Part shown: piece after piece, positions 45,254 to 57,518 of the stretch
Position numbering within the stretch: the stretch's first letter is position 1
Layout: every line of letters starts with the position of its first letter
Assembly: GCA_038025085.1 (NCBI GenBank)
Contig: CM076151.1
Location: 11,692,501-11,756,500 of the forward strand
DNA length: 64,000 bases
Reading direction: 5' to 3'
Source of the DNA: Tetragonia tetragonoides
Lineage: Eukaryota; Streptophyta; Magnoliopsida; Caryophyllales; Aizoaceae
Position numbers and translations under genes: made by a program
Notes under the pieces: generated by a model
What the model was told of the DNA's origin: nothing
The model's database searches: none
The model's input: only the letters and a program-made list of their open reading frames with translations

Positions 45254-46315
45254 ATTGAAGGTGTTGTCTTCCTCTAACTAGGTATGGTAAGAAAAGAAAC
45301 TAATTTGTATAATGCAGCACAAATGTTTCTCTAATTATTTTTGTTACCTGTTCTTTTTAATCAAGTAACTTTTTTTTGTTTTGATAATTACTTTTTTTTT
45401 TATTCATGTCATTTATAGAGAGTGTCTGTGGAGCTTTTGCTGAGCCGTACATGGATGAGCTGATTGTTGCTGTAGACCCATAATAGAAGGCAGTGTACTC
45501 GTAACTCATTATATACTCATGTAGTAACAATAATACTCCAATCAGAGTACTTTTAATAATGTGTATAACAAGTAACAACTCAGTCATTAATTCAAGTGTG
45601 TTCTTCCATTGATGATTTTAATTATGTGTTTGATAAAACATATTTTCAGCACATTGACTGCATACGAATCAACTGAGAGCTGAAGTTTAGTCAACCAAAT
45701 CGGTATTGTCGTACATAATTCGAATAAAACATTCCCAAAAATTGAAAACACCAGCCTTTGAATACAATGGAAACCCTAAATTGCATAATAATTAAATCAA
45801 CCCAAAGGGGAGATTAACAATTGAAAACCGCAAATGCCAAGTAATATGTCAAAAATAAACCTAATCAGACAAAATCGTATTATAAAAAGGGTTCAAAATA
45901 TAGACGAGAGTCAAAAAAAATACATACCTTGAAGGAAAATTGGGGGAATTGGACAATTGGTAATTGGTAAGAGAGTAGAACACTTGCCCAGTTGCCGCGC
46001 TTCTATTTACGCTCCCTTGCTTCTTTGGCGCTGTAATTTATTTCTGAATTTGATCATTCCCGTCAGTCCTTTTTAATCTTTCATTAAATCTTCAGAGTTA
46101 AATGTGAATGGAGAGAGAGAAAGAAAGAGAGAGAGAGAGGCAACGGGAAGTTGAAGCCATGGCGGTTAGTCTGGGTTTGCACGTTTGCTGCTTGTTGATG
46201 TTCTAAAGCTTCTTTACTTATCAAGAAATGGGCTTGTTACTTGCTCCATTTGAATATTTCGACCAATAGAACCCATCAAACACGTTACTCTCGTATGCTG
46301 GGCTGATTACAATAT
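45254..46315. other. Gene-free spacer
   Basis: Counterpart of 13275-14345; no gene is seen. The GA tract near 46120-46139 is shorter than in block 1. Confidence 0.6.
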
Positions 46316-46443
46316 CTTGTATAGACTTAGTTCACGGTGGACCAAAGATCAAATCTTTTTTAAAAATACCTCCCATGTTCCTAAAAGATTTGGACTATAT
46401 CTTGATTCACTCTTTGGTCCACGGTGAACTAAGTCCACACAAG
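46316..46443. mobile_element. MITE short form, copy in block 2
   Basis: 128 bp, counterpart of 14346-14473 with one substitution in the left end (CTTGTATAG for CTTGTGTAG). Confidence 0.75.
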
Positions 46444-49400
46444 ACGAGTTAGGTCTCACATAAGACTTGCTCTACAATTGTCTTGACCCGAACTCGTTTT
46501 CAATCCGAAAAAATAAACTAAAAACTGGGTTTGACCAAAAAGTCAACCCGTTATCGACTCATCCCAGACCCGAAGTGACCCGACGAATAACTTATTAGGT
46601 TGACCCGTTTGACAGATCTACAATTATACATGCGCAAGGTCATAGACAATATGTATGATTAATTACTGCATAAGCTTACGTCAATTATTTATACATGTGC
46701 AAGCTCATGGACTTCTTGAAACATACTCCGATCCCTTTGTTCCTTGTTGATTGACATCTTTTATTTTTTTAATTCACAAATACATGATTCATAATTCACA
46801 AATGTCAATGAAAACAATCAAACTGAAACAGGGTGAGTAACCTATTTAAACAGTGAGTTCTCGCGAATAATTAAAGTGTGATATTATTTAGTCCAATTTC
46901 ACTTTATTTTTGTTTCAACATATGATTGCAATCACATAATAATACTATCAAATCAGATAAGTTAATTCAACTGAGAGGAAGAAAAAAAAAACGCCCTTAT
47001 AAGTTTTGATTATGGTCATGTATCTCAACATGTATATCTTATCTTTTTATTTTTACTTTGCAAAAGTCTTATAAAATATTACTAATAATAAGTTTCATCA
47101 CACGTTATTTAAGGGTAAGTCAAAGCATACCTTACGTCGTCCATATATACCCAACATATACAGTAACTAGGAGTGGTACAAGAATACATATGGATTGACA
47201 TGAACGACATTCAATTATCCCTTGATTAAAAAGTCAGCTACAACTCTAAATCATCAATTGTCATCTCTAGGTTCATCCATTGGACTCGGACAAACGACCT
47301 CCCTTTATTAAGTTAATTACTATGATAATTTTAAGTGACCATCTACAAAGTTGTCATAGAATTTGACTTAAGCTAATGCCAAAAGATGAGCCAATATAGT
47401 GTTAAATTCTATCTCCAATATAGTAATGTAGACAGAAGATCAACAGAGAAACATGACAAATCTATAGATTTATGTAATTAAAAATAAATAAATGGGTTTG
47501 TTGAGCTTGGATTTCTGTGCGTCTAAATGCATGGCATTATGCTATTGAAATTCATGATCAACATTTTCGAGTAACTTATGATGTGGTAAATGGGCATTAT
47601 GCATTGTATTTAACTATCTTAAATTAAGCTTAAATTAAATGGGTAACTATCTTAAATCAAGTGGCTAGATTTTGCTTATGAATAAAAACTCTCCCTCCCC
47701 ACGTGATCTTCAAAAAAAAAAAATTAAGTTTAAACTAAATGCGTAACATTGACAGTGCAAATTACAATGCATACCTAATTTAGTTTTAGATTATTTGTAA
47801 TAAGATTTGAATCCTTATGTTATAACTTTTGCAAGGTTTAGATCCTTATTAATTTTAGATTACATATACTAAAAAGTTCTAGGAATGTGAAGTAGTATTT
47901 TCAGATTGGTTTGAGAACAAGAAAATATTATCAAAAGTTTTTATCTTTATTGCGACAATATTACAGAAGTTCGAATTTGTTTAAAAATAAAATAGAATTG
48001 CATATACAACCCAGGTTTATATGGCTATTGAATATTGATGAGATATGTTTGTATGTTCTGTCTTTGGCGCTAACTGCAATGAGTGCTTTATATATAGAAG
48101 ATGTCCTTTGTACACCAAGTGACATAGGGAATAATTCTCTTTGAGGTTTATAGCAGTGAATATATTGAATTCTTATAAATACATTAACCGTGGATTGTAC
48201 AGAAACGTAACTATAAGTGGATGTGCACAATTGCTTGATGGACACGCGCGTGCACGTCCGAATAAGCAATACACACCACATAACTTAACACGTCATCCCA
48301 ATATAAAATGCACGAAACTACAAAAATGCATGAATCCACTTTATTGTTTGTTATCCAAAGGTAAAGTGTATGTGTACCTAGCAAATACATTTTCTTTAAT
48401 TTTTATAAAAATACATGCAATATTAATGATTATTATTATTTTGCTATTAGTACTCTTTTTTTTTTTTTGTGCGCATGCATGCATGTTTTAACAATAATAG
48501 AGCTCTATTCAAGTCAAATTAAAGTGTACATCATTTGTATTTCAATTATTCTTGCATTATTTGTTCTATAGAAATATACATAATAAAAATGATAAGTGTA
48601 TTAGCTTCTATACGGGGTATACATGGCTATTAACTAAATAAACATAGTTTCAATTAATTCATTTGATACTTTGAGTTTTTTTTTTTTTTTTTTACTGGAT
48701 ATTGGAATAAATTGCAGCAAAAAGTAGTAGTATGTAGTGGTGGTCTTTTGGACTGTATATTGGGGCATTGGATACTTAGGTAAATTGCTACAAAACTATT
48801 AAACAAGTTTAGTTATACAAACCATGTTTATATCATGATTAACATTATTGAATGAGATATTGTATATTTTGGTATTTTGCCTTACAATTGATGCAATGTT
48901 GTAGGTTTGTACCATATTAAGGCATGGGAGAGGTTCATATGAGAGGATTTTTGTATCAAGATATTACATATGCGAAAAATCTCTTGAAAATTTATACCAA
49001 TAGAAGTTTTTTTATTTAATATTAAAAAACAAACCGTGCATCACATGGGAATGTAACTAATGCCCCTAAATTTGTGGATATATTACTAGTCTTATTTTGT
49101 CTTATGGAAACTTTCTATGCTAATTTATTAATTTTTCTATCGTCTTAAATTTTTTTTGATTAGTGGGTTATAATCAATTAAAAGTTACCTTACAGCGGAT
49201 ATTTCGGTGTCTATATATCGAATGAACAATAATATTAATTATAAATAGTTATCATAAATTATGAATCTCACGGGCTTTCAAACTCCTATCTTGGGGAATA
49301 AGCAGACACTTTCTTCATGTAAAGATAAAAGTGTTCCTATTCCTAGTGTCGTACTAATGTTATTTTTTGAGGATGCTAAAATTCAGAATTCCAACGGGTT

Positions 49401-50024
49401 TGAATGTTGAGAATAATTTATTTTACGCAATTTTCATGTCATTTATGATGATGCCGTAGAAACAGATGGATCAATTTGGCGTGCAGATTAGTCGTCAACA
49501 GGTTTATGAGTACACTTTGAAACTCCCATGTACTTCCAAAATCTTCCACTTCGTTGTCAATTAAGTGGATGGATGCTTTTCCTGCCAAAACAAAAATGGT
49601 GTGGATATTTCAATAATTGCCAGTACTGTATATTACATGGAGTCTGGATCGATGGATTGCCCATTAATGTGGAGCGGTATGTAATAACTAGAGAGAACTA
49701 TGAAAGAAGTGCGTGTATGTAACGTGACAAGGTTTGTGTTTGTAAATAATTGAATATGACATTATTAAGCTTTTGCAATTTTAGTCATATCAATTTATCC
49801 AACAATAAGTTGTAACTAAGGATGAAAGGTTGACCTCCTTTCAGAAAAGAAAAAAAAGAAAAAAAAGATGAAAGGTTGACCTTAGTTTGTTTTTTTTGAA
49901 GAAGTAATTGAAGATCAAGATAACCATATATTAGTGAATGTGTTCTTTTCATTTGAATTGAATATAATTAAATTGAACTGAAATTAATGGAATGAGTAGT
50001 AATTTTTGAGAAAATGTGCTCATA
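46444..50024. other. Gene-free spacer
   Basis: Counterpart of 14474-18173. No gene is seen. About 275 bp near 47588 are missing or never gained. About 115 bp near 48370-48485, ending in GCATGCATGCATG, are present only here. A T run near 48677 is expanded. Confidence 0.6.
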
Positions 50025-50278
50025 CTCCTCCGTCCCAAGTTTATTTTTATATTAGACTTTTTAAGGTCAAAGTTCGTGAACTTTGACCACTTATTTGTGA
50101 CAAATGACAATTTTTTACAATGTGAAAATAGTATTGCTAAATTCATTTTAAATAGTATTTTCAAAATATCATCTTACTAAAAGTTTTATTTTTATGAAAT
50201 GATAAATATCTATGGTCAAAGTAGTATCTCAGAGACCATGAAAAGTACAATGTAAAGATAAACTTGGAACGGAAAAAG
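50025..50278. mobile_element. Stowaway-type MITE, copy in block 2
   Basis: Ends CTCCTCCGTCCC and GGAACGGAAAAAG with TA on each side. The left end is closer to the family consensus than in copy 1. A 15-bp insertion lies near 50224. Confidence 0.88.
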
Positions 50279-50792
50279 TATATATTAGTGAACATAACTT
50301 AAACGAAAATTAATGCAATTGAATTTAATAGATTAACTACAATGGTCTGCTTTTTTGCTAACCATAACTCAAAATCCTAAAGCTACAACCCTAATTTTGC
50401 TAACCATTTTGAGCAGCAAAAATTCCAACATAGGTGCCATTTTTAGCACTTGGCATTGGCACATATCATAGCTTGGAACTATAGTAAGAGGTAAAATATT
50501 AGTACCAAGTAGTGCTGATCTACTTACAATTTCTACAGTGCTTATAAATGATTTTTTTGCTAAAAACAGCCCTAAAGAACTTAAGTGAGTGGAAAAACAC
50601 CCCAATAAATTTTTGTTTTGAAGGAACACCCTAATACAGCAAAAATGCCTTTTCAGGACACCCCAAGCTAATCTTCATGGTGGTTTCCATTCACTTTTTG
50701 TTGGGTTTGCCCATAATACCCTCACGCTTATCTCACATGGATTTAATTTCACACCCACCCATAACCCTCCCCATTTCCCATCATTTACCCCC

Positions 50793-51889
50793 TCACTTAT
50801 GTTCTAACTTTTCCTCCATTAAGAATTGCCTAGCTCTTTGAGACCAATAAGTTCTATTAAAATTGATAAGTTTCGCTTTCTTGCGCAATAAATTGTTCTG
50901 AGCAGTAATCAAACCATCATGAGCAAGAGATGTTAAAAGTTTACTTTGAACACTTATAATTTGGCCTTCAACTTCTTTTAGTTGTCTAGTAACATTTCCG
51001 AACTTGAGTTTAGCCCAATTCTTAGAGAGCCTTTTCAAGTTCTTCAATTTTTGAATAAACTAAAACATTTGTGAGCCTTCATGTCTAGAGTTCCAAGCTT
51101 TCCGAACTAAAGACTCATAATCTTTGTGGCTTGCCCAAGAAAGCTCAAACTTAAAGGGAGGGGGGTGAACGAAACTTGATTAGATAAATTCAGAATAATA
51201 GGACAATGATCCGAAGTGCTAAAGTAGTCATGATGAGAGGTATGCATTAGGGGATAAAGAGACAAACATGATGAGGAGACTAGAACCCTGTCCAATCTTT
51301 TAAGGACATTGTTTTGTCCTGACTTCTTTTTCCTCCAAGTATAGGTACCACCAACAAAAGGAATGTCCATCACATTAGCATTGAACTTAAAAGAAGTAAG
51401 TCTTTCAAATCGAGCCAGCTGAGGTAAAGAACCCCCAAGTTTGTCTGAGCTAGAACTTATTTCATTCAAGTCACCCATAACTACAAAAGACATAGATAAA
51501 GAGTTACAGTAAAAAAGGAGATCATTGCAAAATTGTTGCTTATGAGATGATTGTGCAGAAGCATAGCAAAAAATAACCACTAAAGGTGGAGAATCAATAT
51601 GATCTTTAACAAGAAAGGAAATGAAACGCACTTCTTTATATAATAAAACAACTTCAATATACTGGTGTTGCCACAATATCCAGATTCCGCCAGAAAAACC
51701 AACACATGGAATAAATTCAAACTGGGAGAATCCAAATTGATGCACAAGAGCAAGAGACGGTTCATACTTCACTTTGGTTTCAACTAGAGCAACCAAGTGA
51801 ACTTGATGAATCTTACAAAATAATTTAACTTTTTCTCCACTATCTGTTTTCCCCACCCTCCTAATATTCCAATAGGCAATTTTATTCAT
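50793..51889 (-). pseudogene. L1-type LINE ORF2 fragment, copy in block 2
   Basis: Counterpart of 18969-20065 with the same frameshift and the same missing reverse transcriptase. The endonuclease residues N8, E37, D140, N142, D227 and H228 are kept, but RG in the WNIRG motif is RR here. The linker Trp codon (KAWNSR) is intact, unlike in copy 1. Confidence 0.85.
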
Positions 51890-53300
51890 TAAACATACAA
51901 TTAGAATGTACCAAGATGCTTATTAAAAGGACTGGACAACATTTCTTATCTCTCTTCTGAGAGTTATAGACTCTATCCCCACTTATACTACCAAAGGACC
52001 TCATCTTGGTGGCCTTATAAAACCAAATATTTAGGTAGTACCAACAGGCTTGAAGAAGGCTTAGATAATTTCTTAGTTGAGAATAATCAATTTGCTGTAC
52101 AACTAAAATTGTGGGATCAAACAGAAATTTAGTCACGGCTAGTGCAACAAGGTGGACTTGATGGAACTTCCAAAAAAAATTCACTACTTCACCGAACTTT
52201 TTCTTCTCGCCCCTCATAACCCAAACAATAATATTATTTATAGTTAAACTTGAATTCTCCTTATTAGCACGAGATGACTTAATGCAAGCTGGACGAGCAT
52301 ACTCCTTAATACACAGGCTATAACAAAAATAACTAAGAGCAACACCAATTGACTTTAGATATAGGCTAAGAGTTCGTTCTAGTAATTCAAAGATGGCTAA
52401 GCAACAAATATATCTTAATCTGCAGTAAATAACCAATATGAAGGTAAGCTTGCAACCAAAACAAGAAATGGGAGTAGGGCTATCAATAACAGTATGAACT
52501 GTTATATTGGTTAGATCATGAACCAATTGAAGACTGGGCATTGTAAGAGCAGAACACAACATGAACTGCAATGACTGAACAAAAAGATATGAGCTAAAAG
52601 AAAGGATATGGATTACCAACCCTCAAAAGAGGGGTGTGGATCTTAACAATGAAATGGGGCTGACGTTGAGCTCCAAATCTAGGATTCGAATTGCTTGGTC
52701 GACCCCTATTGAACACTACAAGTCGAATCGAAAAAACGACCCAACCTCCGCAAACACAACTAGAAGTAGCCATCTTCTCATGAAAGAGAAAATAACCACA
52801 AATCAAGCTCGACAAACCCAAATAAAAATCATCAGACATGATAAACACTCTCTTGCACCAAGAAGCAGAAAAGAGAAATCCAAATTGAGTGGGGTAAGGT
52901 AATAGATCTTGAAGAAGGGGATAAATCACGAGTAAAGGATTACCCCAAATTGAATTAGGGCTTTTCTGAATAAGGACAACCTCTTACTGAATTTGGGTGA
53001 ACAGACCACAAAAATGAAGTCTTCCCCAACAAATTATGAAGGATTGGGTCAGCAAACAACAATGGATCTTGACCAAGAAATTAGGATTTGATACAGAACC
53101 GTTAATTTCCGCAGCGAAACTTAAGAAAATTGAGAAAACATACTTAGCTGGGAGCTCGAGATTTTTGATACAGCAATATGTGATGGCAAGGTACTGATTT
53201 TTGCTGCGGGTAGCTGAAATTTCATGGAGGTTTTGTTTCTGTGAGATCAGTTTATCAGGTGGCTTGGATTTCTCATTTCTCTCTTTCTCTCTCTTCATTT
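51890..53300 (-). other. L1-associated upstream region, copy in block 2
   Basis: Counterpart of 20066-21505. The minus strand is open over 51882-52619 (245 codons). It includes the degenerate endonuclease start MRGEKKKF...KFHQVHLVALAVTKF at about 52125-52235, followed by unrelated codons up to the true endonuclease start. No ORF1 domain is recognised. Confidence 0.5.
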
Positions 53301-53378
53301 TCTTGGTATGTTTATTATTCTACAAGCTTCTTACTTGAGACTTATTAAAAGTATTTCAAATTCTCTTTCAAAAAAAAA

Positions 53379-54087
53379 GGAAAATTTGATAAAAATAATT
53401 CCAAGTTTGAACGATCAGACAAAAATAATCCCAAGTTGAAATGTGTACAAAAATCCGAAGTTGTCATTTTTGTCACAAAAATAGACCTAGTTTAACTCGG
53501 TTAAGAATAACGCTAATTATTGGACCTGCTTGCCGTTAATTATCATAGTATTAATTTTTATTAATTCTTAATAATAAGAAAAATAATAAAAAAAATGAAT
53601 AAAAATTCCACCACTCAGATCAAATTTTCCTCTCTCCTTCTTCTTCCATTCTCACGCAGCAGCCCACCACCCACCTCACCCTCAGCCACCAGCCCACCAC
53701 CACCAAGATCGATCACCCTCTCTCATGTCCCTCCTCACCATCTCAGCAACCAGCCACAACTCCACCACCACCAGTTCCACCTCCAGCTCCTTCACCACTC
53801 TCCACCATCGTCCCCCCCCACCACTCCCTCTCCTCTCCCAAACGCCATCCACCACAACCACCACTAACCCTACAACACCATGACCCGAATCCACGAGAAC
53901 ATCTCATCACGTCTCAAATGAGGATTTAGTTTAATTAGAGTTAATTAAGTAACAGATTAGACCGTTTAAGTTAACGGTCCATTTTTATGACAAAAATGAC
54001 AACTTGGGATTATTTATGTACACTTTTCAACTTGGAATTATTTTTATCTGATTGCTCAAACTTGGGATTATTTTTGTCGAATTTTCC
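53379..54087. mobile_element. Long-TIR element, Mutator-like (copy 3)
   Basis: 709 bp with the same ends and A-run flanks. A 6-bp loss in the left TIR (AAAATCCGAAG for AAAATAATCCGAAG type) and scattered changes suggest it is no longer mobile. Confidence 0.75.
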
Positions 54088-55400
54088 AAAAAAAAAAAAA
54101 AATTCAAATTCAAGATAGACCCATAGAACCCCTTTGCTCCATTTCAAGATTTCGACCCATAGAACCCATCAAACAAGTTACTCCTCGTAAATTCTGGGCC
54201 CATAAAACATCACATTTGCAGCCCAATACGCCTATTTATCTCAGCCCATATATTCCTTTTTTTTTTTTTTTTTTTTTTGAGAGGTTCGTTTGGTTCAAAA
54301 TTGGCTACGAGCTACATTTCTTTTTGCTAGTCCATTGATTCTGTATTTTTGTAGGAAAATCCTGCAAACGCTGTAATTAAATTTTCATTAATTACGAAAT
54401 ACTAAGCAAGATAACACCCCGCAATATGACTTGAGGACATGGAAGACTAGAAACAACGTCTCTTTTCTCACGATCATAGTTATACATGTGCATATTTATG
54501 GACGACTCAATTACCTTCTCTACGAACAAAAATCCAGGACAGACACTAAAGTAACTACATAAAAAAAATAGATGATATTCTTATAATACAAGGTTTGTAA
54601 TTATTTGCTAAAAGTCGCATATCGCACGAGTAAGACTTACTTTTGGTTAAGGGTACGTGTTTTTCCACTTTTTCTCACTGATTTTTACATATTGGGTAAG
54701 CTCCTGTCACTGATTTGCTAAGATCCTTTCATTGATTCTTACTGATTCAATAAGGTTTTGCTACTGATTCTTTGAGTAGGAATGTGGCTCCTGCTAATGA
54801 TTTTCAGTGATTGGGTATGATCTTGCCACTGATTCTCACTGATTGGATAATGTCTTATCACTGATTGAGTAAGGTCCAATAAGTGAAAAAAAACACATCC
54901 TATTTATTCATAAATACAATTGCTAGTTAAGTGGAACAGTGTACTATAGGAAGTTTCATTCTACCACCTACTCCTAGTAGGCTAGGCTAGTACAACCTTC
55001 GAAGACTTGCAGTCAATTATTTGAAAGACTTGTGATTATCCAACCGTGATAGACAAGCAACAAAAGATGAGCCACACGAACTAATACTCTATACACCTCT
55101 TCTGCGAGAGCAATTTTTCCGATGTCCTCCAGACCAGACTTGGATTGACATTGACATAGCATGTGTGGAGATATGAAATTAAATTAGTAGTCTTGACTAA
55201 ATTATTATGAACAAGAAAAAGATACCTATAAGCTTGGCATGGTCAGAATGTCATAAGAAAAACAAATTAGACTAGGCATGAAGACAAAGCATGAGACACT
55301 TCATTTATAGTAGAGGCTAATGATTGATGTCTTCTAAGAAGGCGTCTTCTATAATAATAAAAATTCAATAAAGATATTTTTGTAGTAAAAAAAGGTCCAA
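54088..55400. other. Gene-free spacer
   Basis: Counterpart of 22267-23625. The CACTGATT array (54680-54870) is one period shorter. A T run near 54260 is expanded. No gene is seen. Confidence 0.6.
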
Positions 55401-55843
55401 TCTATTATATATATGTGTGTGTGTGTGTGTGTGAGAATTTGCATAATTGGTAGATGGACATGTAGCCATCTATGTAATCTTTCATTTCACCATCATTTGC
55501 CAAGTGTCATCCATGTCACCGTAATAATTAATGCATGCCTACTTAGTTCAATGTATTTTGCTAACTTTAATTAGTTTGACCATTGCTTAATTATTGTGTG
55601 TCTCTCCCAATAACTTTGGAGAATATGAAGCATTACAGTTGATCAAATTCGGCCAAGTCAAATGATGCGATTAGAGGTGTACTTTTAGGATGTATGTTGA
55701 GCATTCGATTTTTAACCTGTACTCTTCGAAATTTTTTGTCTAAAATTTTCAACCTTAATTTTAAGCGTGTATAATGAATACATGGTGATTTTTAAATATA
55801 ATTTAATAAAACATTTCGTGCATCGCACAGAAAATATGATTAG
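55401..55843 (+). mobile_element. Helitron-like element (copy 3)
   Basis: Same TCTATTATATA start, here followed by a (GT)n run (about 55416-55433). The 3' end is GTGCATCGCAC then TTAG in place of CTAG. Confidence 0.5.
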
Positions 55844-57085
55844 TTATAATAAAAAATGGTTTAAAACATGAGACGAGAAGAGAAGACATAAATGATTGCT
55901 CATACTAGAGTACTTGAGTACCATTCACTCGTACCCCAAACGTTTGTCCAGGCGAGACGACAGTGGTTGTTTGTTGGCACTTGTGTGTATTTTATTGCAA
56001 ATTGGGTAACAGAATATAGTAGAAGAATTCATGTGAAATAGGAGTATCATTTTACACAAGCATACATAACCTTGAGCATTCAAGTTCCCATTTATATTCA
56101 AGAGGGTGTTTGGATATTTGCTTGTGGGGTGATTTTTGGCAAAATTGGAATGCTTGACTAGTCCACCATCTAATATTGGTGTTTGGATATTAACTTGTGA
56201 GATTGACTTTTGAGTTCCCATAAATCAACTTTTGAAAAGCCAAAGAAGGTAGCTTATGAGTATTGGCCGGTGGCATTACTGTAGTCCAATGACAATATAG
56301 TCCAAGACTTGCAATAATTACTTCTATGTCATCAAATTCCTCTATCATATGAATGTCCTTATAGGTCATTTTACATGGAACCAGCTAAATGTTATCAGCC
56401 AATGTTACCAAACATATCTTTTCAGACATCCAATGTTATCAGTCGGTCAAATCAACTAAGTAACAATACCAGTCATACACCACCAACCATCATCCAATAA
56501 TTAATATTATCAACCAATTGCCAAACAGGCCCCAGTCTCAGATAGAGAGGGAGGAAAATCGAAATTGTATCTAATATATTCAATAACATAAAAACTGAGT
56601 ACTACAACCGCTATCTCAAAACCGCTTGAATCATTTTATGTGTTATCAACTTACATCATGAATATCTATTACATATATCATAGTATCTCAACTTGTCTCA
56701 AGTTGCATATACATGGACATTAATGTCGATTTTGGATCGGATCAGTCAAAAGTCCTGCAGCTCAAGCAGGACCGTGAAAAGAAGCGCTGTTTTTTTCGCG
56801 TGCGCAATCTAGAGGTTATTAGAGATACAAAAAAAATTGTATAAAATTAACTCACGGTAAAATGGGCTAACTTTTGTGAAAAAAAATAATGATGACTTGT
56901 GTTTTGAATAAAAAATCACCCTTATTCTTCATTCATAAAGTAATTCGTTCCACCATTAGAAGGTCTTCATAGAGAGGTACAACTAACTCCAGGCCAATTG
57001 TATTTGCATGCTCCAATAAAGCCTCGTGAATATAATAATGGGCTGGGTTATAAAGGGTTCAGTGGGAAGTGGGTAACCAGCATGT
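55844..57085. other. Gene-free spacer
   Basis: Counterpart of 24055-25305 and 35133-36340; holds a single copy of the 51-bp unit and the ~100 bp missing from block 1. No gene is seen. Confidence 0.6.
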
Positions 57086-57340
57086 CTTGTGTAAACTTAG
57101 TCTATCGTGGACCAAGTAACTTTGAGGGGTGGCTGCAGGTGAAGGGTGGCTGCAGGTGAAGTAGGGGGTGGCTCCAAGTAAAGTAGGGGAGTGACTCCAG
57201 GTGGACTAGGGGTGGTGCCAAGTATAAATTTGAGGGGTGACTCTAGGTGAAGTAGAGGTGACTCCACTTTTAAAGGGGAGTGACTGTGAAGTAAGGGGTG
57301 ACTCCAAATATTGATCCACCATAGACTAAGTTCACACATG
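57086..57340. mobile_element. MITE, GTGGACTTAGTCC-ended family (copy 5)
   Basis: Ends CTTGTGTAAACTTAGTC and the mutated complement at right (ATAGACTAAGTTCACAC). The interior repeats are as in 25306-25566, with a short loss near 57140. Confidence 0.75.
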
Positions 57341-57518
57341 TTTTGTAGTGGGCAACAGTTTGGAATTTGCCAAGGCCTTTGGGTCTGCTTTTCACAATCA
57401 TTGGCCTTACAAACAATCTGGCTTCCTTATGTAAACTCAGATCCTCGTTTTTAACTACAGGTTAACCATTTGGGCTTTGGCGGGAATAGAGGAGAAAGAG
57501 ATGATAATAAGAACAGTT

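Larger units (their letters stand above)
41345..57518. repeat. Segmental duplication, block 2 (partner 4550-25745)
   Basis: Same order of elements as block 1 but without the Copia. Divergence by eye is uneven: several percent in the CACTA ends, none visible over 41767-43771 and 45254-46005, and around one percent or less in much of the rest. The block ends where spacer sequence (..GATAATAAGAACAG) is joined to the LRR coding sequence of RLP-D. Confidence 0.9.
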
